From: Silene conica
Lineage: Eukaryota; Streptophyta; Magnoliopsida; Caryophyllales; Caryophyllaceae
NCBI GenBank assembly: GCA_029255685.2
Contig: CM055313.2
Coordinates: 25,769,079-25,833,078, forward strand
Reading direction: 5' to 3'
DNA length: 64,000 nucleotides
Positions 20,501 to 32,138 of the stretch are shown here, in pieces. The translations under genes were made by a program, and so were the position numbers. The notes beneath the pieces were generated by a model. That model was not told the origin of the DNA. It saw nothing but the letters and a program-made list of their open reading frames with translations, and made no database searches. How positions within the stretch are numbered: position 1 is the stretch's first letter; every line of letters begins with the position of its first letter.

Positions 20501-23500
20501 GAATTTTCTGTTCTTTTTCTCTTTTCTTGCTTTCTTTCTTTCTTTTCTCTTTTTGCTCAAGATAGCATACAAACCAAGATGCCTCAAAATAAACCAAAGA
20601 CCACAGATACTAGCTTGGAAGGGTAGGCTAAGTATAGGATGTAGTTTTGGGGGATAAAAAGGCCATTTTGGCCTCAGCCTCGGTCGACCGACCCATTAAG
20701 TAGGTCGATCGACCACGGCCCTGCTACAGTCGGTCATCGGAATCTATACTACCTACGCATATTCATCCCCTACATCCTAACATGTGAAATTTAGCTACTC
20801 ATGATTACTAAAATAACAATGGAAATAAGGATAAACATGGAAATTATAATGGATATCAATCTAAACATGCAATCGAGAATAAAGCTTGGGATTCTACCTT
20901 AAACCGTATGCAATAATTCTAAACTAATAACAATGAGGCATAATTTAAAAGAAGAATTACCGGAAATATGATTGAGGCAGAAAAGGAACAAACTTTATTG
21001 ATGAATGCTTGAAAGGTTGAAGACAAAACTAAAAGTATTTGAGAATTATTGAAAGATTACAACTAAGGATAAAACTAAATTAAAGACTGAGCAAAACTCT
21101 ATTAGGGACTGAATGATAGATGAATCTCTGAATGATTAACCCTAAACAGGAGATTAGTTTATATAGGCGGAAAATTAAGAGTTTCCTAAAGATTCTAACA
21201 CGTTAATGGGCTTCGGAAAGCTTCAGGGTCTGCGCAGAGGTCGGCCGACCCACATAGTAGGTCGGTCGACTTGTTTACGGGCTTCTGTGTTTTTTCGGAC
21301 ATTCCATAACAGGGGCCTGGTCGGCCGACCCAAATAGTAGGTCGGTCGACCCATTTTCCTGTAGGATTGCTTGGTTTTGTCTTCAGTTTGACTTCTTAGT
21401 ACTAGGTCAATGTTTCGAGTTGACTTTTCATCGTTCCTTGGCTAAAAAAAATCCTGAGGGCATAAATTTGGTATAAAACCGTCTCTTTTCCGCATAAATC
21501 TGCAAAAGAGCATAAAAATACGAAAGTAGACAATTGTTGGGAAATAAAGGCTATAACATAGTAAATGAGCGACCAAATGCGTGTAAAAATCGATGTAAAA
21601 CATCATAAAATAGACACGCATCAAATTCCCCAAACCAAACCTTGCTTGCCCTCAAGCAAGAATTAGACTCGATCTTAACTAATGGAACGATTTCAATCTC
21701 AGAGAGAAATTTACATGTAAACCTAAACCAATGCCAAGTACAAGATGAGAAGGTATTTAAATCATGCAAACGAGTTATGGTGTCGTCAAACTTTGCAAAA
21801 CTAGAGACTATAGAGACTTTATACCATGGACTCTCGCGATACGCTCGAGACACTCATGAAGCAAAGGGTGAGTATATGTAGAAGATAGAAAGAAGTATAT
21901 TGTAATGACACTCACCTAACTGCGACCCATGAAAACATGCCTGCAATCTAATATGAACAAGAATTCCACAACTATGTATAAACACACTCATCAAGTGACT
22001 CGGATACATGCAATTGAGGCAATGAAGGATATGTGAGGTGAAAGGTAAAAAGTGGTTAAGATGTTTTTGGATTTTTGGGGTTAGTAGCCAAGCTAGTAAA
22101 ACCGGTTCCCAATAACATATTTCACAACTTTTTGATATTAAGAAGGTGCTCTTTTTGTGGCACAACTCTCACATTATATATAAGAAAGGACTCCCAAATA
22201 TTTTGAATGAAGTACGGGAGTGATAACAAATAAAAGAAAGGGATTTCAGAACGTATATATTTTTTTGAAACTCTGATGCTGTCAAGTGGTCGGTCGACCT
22301 CTTTCCTGTACGCTTTGACTTTCTTTTTTTCGTTTTTTTTCTTTTCTTTCTTTCTTTTTCTGAATTTTCTGTTCTTTTTCTCTTTTCTTGCTTTCTTTCT
22401 TTCTTTTCTCTTTTTGCTCAAGATAGCATACAAACCAAGATGCCTCAAAATAAACCAAAGACCACAGATACTAGCTTGGAAGGGTAGGCTAAGTATAGGA
22501 TGTAGTTTTGGGGGACAAAAAGGCCATTTTGGCCTCAGCCTCGGTCGACCGACCCATTAAGTAGGTCGATCGACCACGGCCCTGCTACAGTCGGTCATCG
22601 GAATCTATACTACCTACGCATATTCATCCCCTACATCCTAACATGTGAAATTTAGCTACTCATGATTACTAAAATAACAATGGAAATAAGGATAAACATG
22701 GAAATTATAATGGATATCAATCTAAACATGCAATCGAGAATAAAGCTTGGGATTCTACCTTAAACCGTATGCAATAATTCTAAACTAATAACAATGAGGC
22801 ATAATTTAAAAGAAGAATTACCGGAAATATGATTGAGGCAGAAAAGGAACAAACTTTATTGATGAATGCTTGAAAGGTTGAAGACAAAACTAAAAGTATT
22901 TGAGAATTATTGAAAGATTACAACTAAGGATAAAACTAAATTAAAGACTGAGCAAAACTCTATTAGGGACTGAATGATAGATGAATCTCTGAACGATTAA
23001 CCCTAAACAGGAGATTAGTTTATATAGGCGGAAAATTAAGAGTTTCCTAAAGATTCTAACACGTTAATGGGCTTCGGAAAGCTTCAGGGTCTGCGCAGAG
23101 GTCGGCCGACCCACATAGTAGGTCGGTCGACTTGTTTACGGGCTTCTGTGTTTTTTCGGACATTCCATAACAGGGGCCTGGTCGGCCGACCCAAATAGTA
23201 GGTCGGTCGACCCATTTTCCTGTAGGATTGCTTGGTTTTGTCTTCAGTTTGACTTCTTAGTACTAGGTCAATGTTTCGAGTTGACTTTTCATCGTTCCTT
23301 GGCTAAAAAAAATCCTGAGGGCATAAATTTGGTATAAAACCGTCTCTTTTCCGCATAAATCTGCAAAAGAGCATAAAAATACGAAAGTAGACAATTGTTG
23401 GGAAATAAAGGCTATAACATAGTAAATGAGCGACCAAATGCGTGTAAAAATCGATGTAAAACATCATAAAATAGACACGCATCAAATTCCCCAAACCAAA

Positions 23501-24408
23501 CATTGCTTGCCCTCAAGCAAGAATTAGACTCGATCTTAACTAATGGAACGATTTCAATCTCAGAGAGAAATTTACATGTAAACCTAAACCAATGCCAAGT
23601 ACAAGATGAGAAGGTATTTAAATCATGCAAACGAGTTATGGTGTTGTCAAACTTTGCAAAACTAGAGACTATAGAGACTTTATACCATGGACTCTCGCGA
23701 TACGCTCGAGACACTCATGAAGCAAAGGGTGAGTATATGTAGAAGATAGAAAGAAGTATATTGTAATGACACTCACCTAACTGCGACCCATGAAAACCTG
23801 CCTGCAATCTAATATGAACAAGAATTCCACAACTATGTATAAACACACTCATCAAGTGACTCGGATACATGCAATTGAGGCAATGAAGGATATGTGAGGT
23901 GAAAGGTAAAAAGTGGTTAAGGTGTTTTTGGATTTGTGGGGTTAGTAGCCAAGCTAGTAAAACCAGTTCCCAATAACATATTTCACAACTTTTTGATATT
24001 AAGAAGGTGCTCTTTTTGTGGCACAACTCTCACATTATATATAAGAAAGGACTCCCAAATATTTTGAATGAAGTACGGGAGTGATAACAAATAAAAGAAA
24101 GGGATTTCAGAACGTATATATTTTTTTGAAACTCTGATGCTGTCAGGTGGTCGGTCGACCTATGAAGGTGGTCGGTCGACCTCTTTCCTGTACGCTTTGA
24201 CTTTCCTTTTTTTGTTTTTTTTCTTTTCTTTCTTTCTTTTTTCGAATTTTCTGTTTTTTCTCTTTTCTTGCTTTCTTTCTTTCTTTTCTCTTTTTGCTCA
24301 AGATAGCATACAAACCAAGATGCCTCAAAATAAACCAAAGACCACAGATACTAGCTTGGAAGGGTAGGCTAAGTATAGGATGTAGTTTTGGGGGATAAAA
24401 AGGCAATT

Positions 24409-25498
24409 TTGGCTATGTGAAGCTTATGGGTAAATACGAGAAAAGGGATCCCAAATGCACGTACCAAGACTCACAAAACGAGATAGTAAAACAAGTATAT
24501 AGCAATTCAAGTTCATGTTTATGCATATTGATGTAACATGTTCCAAGGGGAGTACTACTCACATCCTAGATAACTGGTTTAAGAATGAAACCAGGAAATA
24601 AGCTCTAAAAACTCAGAATGTATAGTAGGTTGTCAAGGTATAAGTCAAGTCTCAAGATATACAAATTGACAAAAACTCGTAGATATGCAAAAGACTCTCA
24701 TACTAAAACAGGTTGACAAGGCAAGGTAAAGGCATAAACTTGTAAGATAGCAAAAATCATCCTTGAAATACTCTCGTTTTGACTCGACCTATATGCTAAA
24801 ATAAACGTGCATTTTTTGGAATTTTTTGAAATTTTTCAATTTTTTTTTTTTATTTTTGTATATGCAAGGAAAATAAAGAAAAGAACAGTAAAATACGGAA
24901 ATGCAATAAACGTCTGACAAAATGCAATGCATGTGACACGAAACCATTCCCCAAACCAACCCGCACAATGTCCCCATTGTGCATTAGCCTAAGCAATGGT
25001 TTCATAAAATTAAAGGAGAGATGCAAGGAAAATAAAACCAAGGAAAATTGAAAAGAACTCACTGGATTGTTAAGCGCATGAGAAAAACCTCCCCAAACCA
25101 GCGTAAGCTGGGGGGTTTTGGCGGCCAGCAGTGCCACTCAAGTACCCAAGATGGTTGCACGATTCCCGAGGAAGAAACGAACAGGCTGTGACGCACGGGT
25201 AGGTCGACCGACCTATGTGTTGGGTCGACCGACCTTCCTGCGGACGGCATGAATTCTAGGAATGCAGGGACTAGGTCGGCCGACCCGTATTTCTTGTCGG
25301 TCGACCCCTCTGCTGCACCGCGGTCTTCTTTTCTTCGGAATCACTTGTGTCAACCAAGTCGCTCTTCTTTGAACCTGAAAAATCATCAAATATGCGCCCA
25401 ACAAGTGCGCGAGATCCCAGAACCAAGTCCAAAAGTCTTAACTATGCTAACAAAACGAAAAAGTTCGAAACAACTGAAAGCAAACAAAATTAAAAAGT
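24409..25498 (-). other. 3' untranslated region of Athila-2, copy 1
   Basis: About 1.1 kb of non-coding DNA between the end of gag-protease and the 3'UTR block. It is almost identical to 31,049-32,138. It contains a poly-T stretch at about 24,840-24,855, palindrome pairs at 25,202/25,223 and 25,274/25,295, and no gene. Confidence 0.75.
25202..25306. repeat. Two palindrome pairs in the 3'UTR (copy 1)
   Basis: Starts are at 25,202, 25,223, 25,274 and 25,295. The spacers are tatgtgttg and cgtatttct. The same four sit at 31,842, 31,863, 31,914 and 31,935 in copy 2. Confidence 0.95.
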
Positions 25499-28423
25499 CT
25501 AAACAAAAAAAAAGTAAATTGTCTTTAAAAGCTGAAAATTTAAACAACTATCCGCTAAGATGCGGAATATCTCAGACCACGGCTTTTGGTGATATGTCGT
25601 AGTCTCCACGGTGTTTGCTCGAATCGCGAAACACGTCTCCTCTCCGTCGCGAAGCATATGCGACGGACTCTTCTCTTGAGCTTTTGTTCTCTTTTTCTTA
25701 TCCTCCTCATCCACAAAATCCGGGTCCTTGTCCTCCTTGTAGCTCAGGAATCCCAGTCCTCCTTTTTGCACCGTGACTTCCTTTATTGTGGGTTTCCCCA
25801 AACCAGCTCCTGCATTAGTCATAATAGAAATATCCTCCATTTTGCTCCCAATCTGGGGCGGAGGTGTAAAAACAGGTATAGGAGTAGGTAATAAAGTAGG
25901 AGAAGTAGTGATGACCTTATACTTCTTTTCAGAAGCAATAGCATTACAAGTAATAGGGGTCATGGCGTCCTTTTTCCTATAGGATAGACCATAAATAATA
26001 GAATGCTTCCCTACTTTGAAGGTCAAGGTCCCAGTACCTACATCTATGATGGCTCCCGCAGTGTGGATGAAAGGTCTTCCTAGAATTATAGGTATATGGG
26101 CATCCTCAGGGATATCCAAAACTACAAAATCGACTGGGAAGAAGAACCTATCAATGCACACAAGGATGTTTTCCAACACCCCTATGGGTTCCATAGATGT
26201 ACGGTCTGCCATCTGGACAGTCATGCTTGTTACTGCAAAATTGGTCATTCCGAGTTTTAAGGCTACGCTAAGGGGCATGACACTGATACTAGCTCCTAGG
26301 TCGCATAGGGCCTTTTCTACAGGGAAAGTTCCTATATTGCAAGGTACAGAAAAACTTCTAGGATCCTCCAGCTTATGAGGGGCAATGACATGTGAGAGGA
26401 AGCTGGAGGACTCTTCAGTGAGGGCAACTGACTCAACCTTATCTAAAGACCTCTTTCTTGACAAAAGTTGTCTCATAAATTTAAGATACGAAGGAACTTG
26501 TTGAACTAATTCTAGAAACGGAACTTGAACATTTAATGATCGAATTACGTCATTAAATTTGTCAAATGATACCTGTTCCTTGGTCGGTATGAGTCTTTCT
26601 GGAAAAGGAGGGGCTGAAGATTCAGTATTTTCAGCCCTTCTCAGAAACCTAGGGGTCTTATCACCCCGGAAAAGGAAATCCCTCAAGTTGTCCGGTAATT
26701 CGGGTCTGAAAGCATCCCCCTGTTCAGCATCGGTAGTCGGTCGACCCATATTGTCGGTCGGTCGACCTTCTTCCTGTACCGCGGGAATTTCTGGAATCTG
26801 CTCAGAGGTCGGTCGACCTGGCTCCTGGGTCGGTCGACCTCCCTCGCTGCTGTTTGGCTTCGGTTGTTTCGCTTTTTCTTTCTCGCTTCCCACCTTAGCT
26901 CCGCTTCTTAAAGATATGATGTTTAGAGTCTCTTTCTTCTGGTCCGTTTTGGTCGGAAGTTGACCCGGAGCCCTAGTATCATTCTTGCTCGCGATTTGAG
27001 CAATCTGAGACTCTAACATCTCCATCCCTGCTTCCGTAGCCTGAGATTCCTTCTGAACCAACCCAATGAGGTTTTGGATGAGAGCATTTGTATTGGGTGG
27101 TGGGTTTGAAGGTGGTTGAGGGTTGAAGGGTGGTTTTTGGAAACCTTGCTTATGTGGAGGGATGTATGTGGAATTTTGTTGAGGTTGTAGGTGTTGTGGG
27201 TTGAGAACATTCTGGCTTGTCCACCTCATGTTGGGATGGATATTATTGTTATTTGGGTCATAAAAATTGTTCCCACGATAATGTTGGAAAGCGGCACATG
27301 TCTCATTAGATGAAGTGCAAAATTTTGACACGTGTTCCTCTCCACCTCATCTCTCACAAACAAAAGGTCCGTCTTGAACGGCATTCACCTGGTACATACC
27401 TCATTTGCTTCCACTCCCTATATCGAACTTCCCACCATTCTCCAGATTATCTAACTTGGCCATCAAGGCCTCAATAGCGGCTATGTTAGACTCAGCTTTT
27501 GTTTGGTTACCACGGGAAGTCCCATGTTCAGCACGGTGGATAGCAACATCTTCTATTATCTTGAGACCCTTAGTCTCTCCAGAATTCTCTTGGAATCTTC
27601 CGTTGGCTGCAGCATCTAGGTAGGCCATGTTGTCATCATAGAGGCCATTGTAGAACTGGTTACAAAGAAACCATTGTTCAAATCCATGGTGTGGTATGGA
27701 TCGAACAAGTCTCTTGAACCTGTCCCAAGCCTCACTAAAATCTTCATTAGGCCCTTGCTTGAAGCTTGTTATCTGCGCCCTTAGAGCATTGGTCTTGGCT
27801 ACAAAGTAGTATTTCCTGTAGAATGCCAAGGCCAAGGTGTTCCAATCTGTGACTCCCGCAGCAGTGCGGTCAAGATCTCTGTACCATTCCCTTTCAGAAT
27901 CCCTGAGAGAGAAGATGAACATGGTTTGTTTAATCTGGTCCTGTGTCACTCCTTCTGGGGGTGCAATAGAGCATATGTAATCTGTGAAGATTTCGATATG
28001 CTTTGCATCATCCTCATTGGCCGAGCCTCCAAATTGGTTTTTCTCAACCATAGTGATATAGGCAGGCTTGGCCTCGAATGGCTTCCCAGTACCTGCAGGC
28101 AAAGTGAACCCTTTGTATAGGTCCTTCACTTGAGGCATGGAGTGACTGGCGATAGTAGCTTCCTCGGCCATGATCTCTTCTTCTTTTCGAAAAACTTGGA
28201 AGTAGGTATAAGATGGTGTTGTTGGTGTGGATGGATTTTGAGGTGATTTTGGTTGTGAAGTCGGTGTTTTTGGTGAAGGTGGTTTTTCAAAGATATCTTC
28301 TTGGAATAGGGAAGATGGAGATCCTCCTTCCCTACTCTCTAAAAGTTGCTTCCTCTTTTCTCTTAAAGTCCTCTCAAGCTCGTGGTCAAGTGGTAGGAGT
28401 TCTCCTTGAACTGACCTGCGCAT
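25499..28423 (-). pseudogene. Athila-2 gag-protease, copy 1 (gag broken at the zinc knuckle)
   Basis: The first frame (28,423-27,401) begins MRRSVQGELLPLDHELERTL, then has the Gag domain ('FTDYICSIAPPEGVTQDQIK', 'FSLRDSEREWYRDLDRTAAG', 'ITSFKQGPNEDFSEAWDRFK', 'PHHGFEQWFLCNQFYNGLYD'). Two TGA codons near 27,330-27,410 destroy the region just before and inside the CCHC knuckle. The intact form in copy 2 reads CERCGGEGHVSKFC. The second frame (27,331-25,499) carries a P/N/Q-rich linker, GRPT heptads, and the protease core 'CDLGASISVMPLSV', 'QMADRT' and 'IPIILGRPFIHTAGA'. A charged tail follows, then a stop. RT, RNase H and integrase do not follow. The coding part ends within ~400 codons of the protease and passes into 3'UTR. 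Confidence 0.88.
26735..26839. repeat. Two palindrome pairs in gag-protease coding DNA (copy 1)
   Basis: Starts are at 26,735, 26,756, 26,807 and 26,828, with spacers catattgtc and tggctcctg. They are translated as GRPT-(3 residues)-GRPT heptads in the sense frame. Confidence 0.95.
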
Positions 28424-28520
28424 AAGATGGAAACTACAAGAAAAAAGTGAGAAGGTTTAAGGAACAAAAGTTCCTTAAACAAAGGAAACAAAAACAAAAA
28501 AACAATAAACACTGGCGTCA

Positions 28521-28540
28521 CCTCCCCGGCAACGGCGCCA
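28521..28540 (-). other. Athila-2 primer-binding site (tRNA-Asp type)
   Basis: The minus strand reads TGGCGCCGTTGCCGGGGAGG, identical to the Athila-1 site and next to the central LTR. It shows that the central LTR served as the 5' LTR of copy 1. Confidence 0.85.
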
Positions 28541-28545
28541 AAATT

Positions 28546-30124
28546 TGATGCCCGTCGTTGAGGGTACCAAAGATAAAATTTATAATTCCTAACTTTAACA
28601 ATAGATAGCGAAAGTCAGGGTCGAACCACAGAGAGGTGGTGAATGTTTATTGTTTGATGTTGATGTTTTAGGGTAACAGTTTTGGGGGTTTTGATTGGTT
28701 GTTACTAAGTCTAGAAACAGAGATAAAAATAAAACAAGAATAAAAAGATGACAATAAAACTTATAATAATAGAGATGCTAGGATGATTGGGTAATAAATA
28801 GCTAAGGTAATATAAATCCTAAGGTCAACATGTAATGCAGTCGCGCAAGGGGAGTAACATATCCTTTCGGTCTATGGTACCTAATAGCTCCTTTCGGCCT
28901 ATGCTATTAGTTCCTAGGTCTCACAATTATTGGGTGTCAACAATAAGGGTGATTCCTAAATCCTAGGTCACATACCTTTCAGTCTTGAGTAACCTAGCCG
29001 TCTTAAGGCGCAAACCAATGCCCTCCCCCTATCTTTCAATCTTGGATAGGTCATTACTAACATCCTACAAGTCTCCTTTGGGTCTCATTGCAGGATACTA
29101 TAGTCGACGAAGTAAAACGAACAGAATACAAACGCGAGTGGGTCGACCGACCAGCTATCCCAGTCGGCCGACCACAGCCTCGGTCGACCGACCCATTAAG
29201 TAGGTCGATCGACCACGGCCCTGCTACAGTCGGTCATCGGAACCTATACTACCTACGCATATTCATCCCCTACATCCTAACATGTGAAATTTAGCTACTC
29301 ATGATTACTAAAATAACAATGGAAATAAGGATAAACATGGAAATTATAATGGATATCAATCTAAACATGCAATCGAGAATAAAGCTTGGGATTCTACCTT
29401 AAACCGTATGCAATAATTCTAAACTAATAACAATGAGGCATAATTTAAAAGAAGAATTACCGGAAATATGATTGAGGCAGAAAAGGAACAAACTTTATTG
29501 ATGAATGCTTGAAAGGTTGAAGACAAAACTAAAAGTATTTGAGAATTATTGAAAGATTACAACTAAGGATAAAACTAAATTAAAGACTGAGCAAAACTCT
29601 ATTAGGGACTGAATTATAGATGAATCTCTGAATGATTAACCCTAAACAGGAGATTAGTTTATATAGGCGGAAAATTAAGAGTTTCCTAAAGATTCTAACA
29701 CGTTAATGGGCTTCGGAAAGCTTCAGGGTCTGCGCAGAGGTCGGCCGACCCACATAGTAGGTCGGTCGACTTGTTTACGGGCTTCTATGTTTTTTCGGAC
29801 ATTCCATAACAGGGGCCTGGTCGGCCGACCCAAATAGTAGGTCGGTCGACCCATTTTCCTGTAGGATTGCTTGGTTTTGTCTTCAGTTTGACTTCTTAGT
29901 ACTAGGTCAATGTTTCGAGTTGACTTTTCATCGTTCCTTGGCTAAAAAAAATCCTGAGGGCATAAATTTGGTATAAAAACCGTCTCTTTTCCGCATAAAT
30001 CTGCAAAAGAGCATAAAAATACGAAAGTAGACAATTGTTGGGAAATAAAGGCTATAACATAGTAAATGAACGACCAAATGCGTGTAAAAATCGATGTAAA
30101 ACATCATAAAATAGTCACGCATCA
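28546..30124 (-). repeat. Central full-length LTR of Athila-2
   Basis: The LTR is 1,579 bp, TGATGCGTGACTATTTTATG to ...GGGCATCA (minus strand). It is flanked on the left by the primer site of copy 1 and on the right by the polypurine-side 3'UTR of copy 2, so one LTR serves two element copies. Palindrome pairs lie at 29,141/29,162, 29,182/29,203, 29,739/29,760 and 29,819/29,840. The TATA box is near 29,657. Confidence 0.92.
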
Positions 30125-32138
30125 AATTCCCCAAACCAAACCTTGCTTGCCCTCAAGCAAGAATTTGACTCGATCTTAACTAATGGAACGATTTCAATCT
30201 CAGAGAGAAATTTACATGTAAACCTAAACCAATGCCAAGTACAAGATGAGAAGGTATTTAAATCATGCAAACGAGTTATGGTGTCGTCAAACTTTGCAAA
30301 ACTAGAGACTATAGAGACTTTATACCATGGACTCTCGCGATACGCTCGAGACACTCATGAAGCAAAGGGTGAGTATATGTAGAAGATAGAAAGAAGTATA
30401 TTGTAATGACACTCACCTAACAGCGACCCATGAAAACATGCCTGCAATCTAATATGAACAAGAATTCCACAACTATGTATAAACACACTCATCAAGTGAC
30501 TCGGATACATGCAATTGAGGCAATGAAGGAAATGTGAGGTGAAAGGTAAAAAGTGGTTAAGGTGTTTTTGGATTTGTGGGGTTAGTAGCCAAGCTAGTAA
30601 AACCGGTTCCCAATAACATATTTCACAACTTTTTGATATTAAGAAGGTGCTCTTTTGTGGCACAACTCTCACATTATATATAAGAAAGGACTCCCAAATA
30701 TTTTGAATGAAGTACGGGAGTGATAACAAATAAAAGAAAGGGATTTCAGAACGTATATATTTTTTTGAAACTCTGATGCTGTCAGGTGGTCGGTCGACCT
30801 ATGAAGGTGGTCGGTCGACCTCTTTCCTGTACGCTTTGACTTTCTTTTTTTCGTTTTTTTTCTTTTCTTTCTTTCTTTTTCTGAATTTTCTGTTCTTTTT
30901 CTCTTTTCTTGCTTTCTTTCTTTCTTTTCTCTTTTTGCTCAAGATAGCATACAAACCAAGATGCCTCAAAATAAACCAAAGACCACAGATACTAGCTTGG
31001 AAGGGTAGGCTAAGTATAGGATGTAGTTTTGGGGGATAAAAAGGCAATTTTGGCTATGTGAAGCTTATGGGTAAATACGAGAAAAGGGATCCCAAATGCA
31101 CGTACCAAGACTCACAAAACGAGATAGTAAAACAAGTATATAGCAATTCAAGTTCATGTTTATGCATATTGATGTAACATGTTCCAAGGGGAGTACTACT
31201 CACATCCTAGATAACTGGTTTAAGAATGAAACCAGGAAATAAGCTCTAAAAACTCAGAATGTATAGTAGGTTGCCAAGGTATAAGTCAAGTCTCAAGATA
31301 TACAAATTGACAAAAACTCGTAGATATGCAAAAGACTCTCATACTAAAACAGGTTGACAAGGCAAGGTAAAGGCATAAACTTGTAAGATAGCAAAAATCA
31401 TCCTTGAAATACTCTCGTTTTGACTCGACCTATATGCTAAAATAAACGTGCATTTTTTGGAATTTTTTGAAATTTTTCAATTTTTTTTTTTATTTTTGTA
31501 TATGCAAGGAAAATAAAGAAAAGAACAGTGCAATACGGAAATGCAATAAACGTGTGACAAAATGCAATGCATGTGACACGAAACCATTCCCCAAACCAAC
31601 CCGCACAATGTCCCCATTGTGCATTAGCCTAAGCAATGGTTTCATAAAATTAAAGGAGAGATGCAAGGAAAATAAAACCAAGGAAAATTGAAAAGAACTC
31701 ACTGGATTGTTAAGCGCATGAGAAAAACCTCCCCAAACCAGCGTAAGCTGGGGGGTTTTGGCGGCCAGCAGTGCCACTCAAGTACCCAAGATGGTTGCAC
31801 GATTCCCGAGGAAGAAACGAACAGGCTGTGACGGACGGGTAGGTCGACCGACCTATGTGTTGGGTCGACCGACCTTCCTGCGGACTGTAGGAATTCTAGG
31901 AATGCAGGGACTAGGTCGGCCGACCCGTATTTCTTGTCGGTCGACCCCTCTGCTGCACCGCGGTCTTCTTTTCTTCGGAATCACTTGTGTCAACCAAGTC
32001 GTTCTTCTTTGAACCTGAAAAATCATCAAATATGCGCCCAACAAGTGCGCGAGATCCCAGAACCAAGTCCAAAAGTCTTAACTATGCTAACAAAACGAAA
32101 AAGTTCGAAAAAACTGAAAGCAAACAAAATTAAAAAGT
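30125..32138 (-). other. 3'UTR of Athila-2, copy 2
   Basis: This is a 3'UTR block (30,125-31,048) followed by unique 3'UTR, nearly identical to 23,485-25,498. It carries the homopurine tract and palindrome pairs at 30,788, 31,842 and 31,914. No gene was seen. Confidence 0.8.

Larger units (their letters stand above)
15978..24408 (-). repeat. Tandem array of 1,882-bp LTR/3'UTR units
   Basis: Units are 15,978-17,859, 17,860-19,741, 19,742-21,623 and 21,624-23,484 (1,861 bp), plus a half unit from 23,485. Each unit is a ~930-bp 3'UTR block (starting aattccccaaaccaaac, the polypurine side) joined to the last ~950 bp of the LTR. The junction 'ccattttggc|ctcagcctcgg' (near 16,908, 18,790, 20,672 and 22,533) replaces the normal 'aattttggctatgtgaagc' seen at 24,405 and 31,044. 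Units differ by only a handful of bases by eye. Each LTR part keeps the TATA box (17,391-17,402 in unit 1) and three palindrome pairs, and each 3'UTR part keeps one pair. Confidence 0.93.

Noticed and set aside
16642-26839. Short repeats with regular unique spacers, CRISPR-like
   Set aside because: The repeats are 12 bp with 9-bp spacers, only in pairs, in a plant genome and partly within gag coding DNA. There are no cas genes, and the dimensions are wrong.
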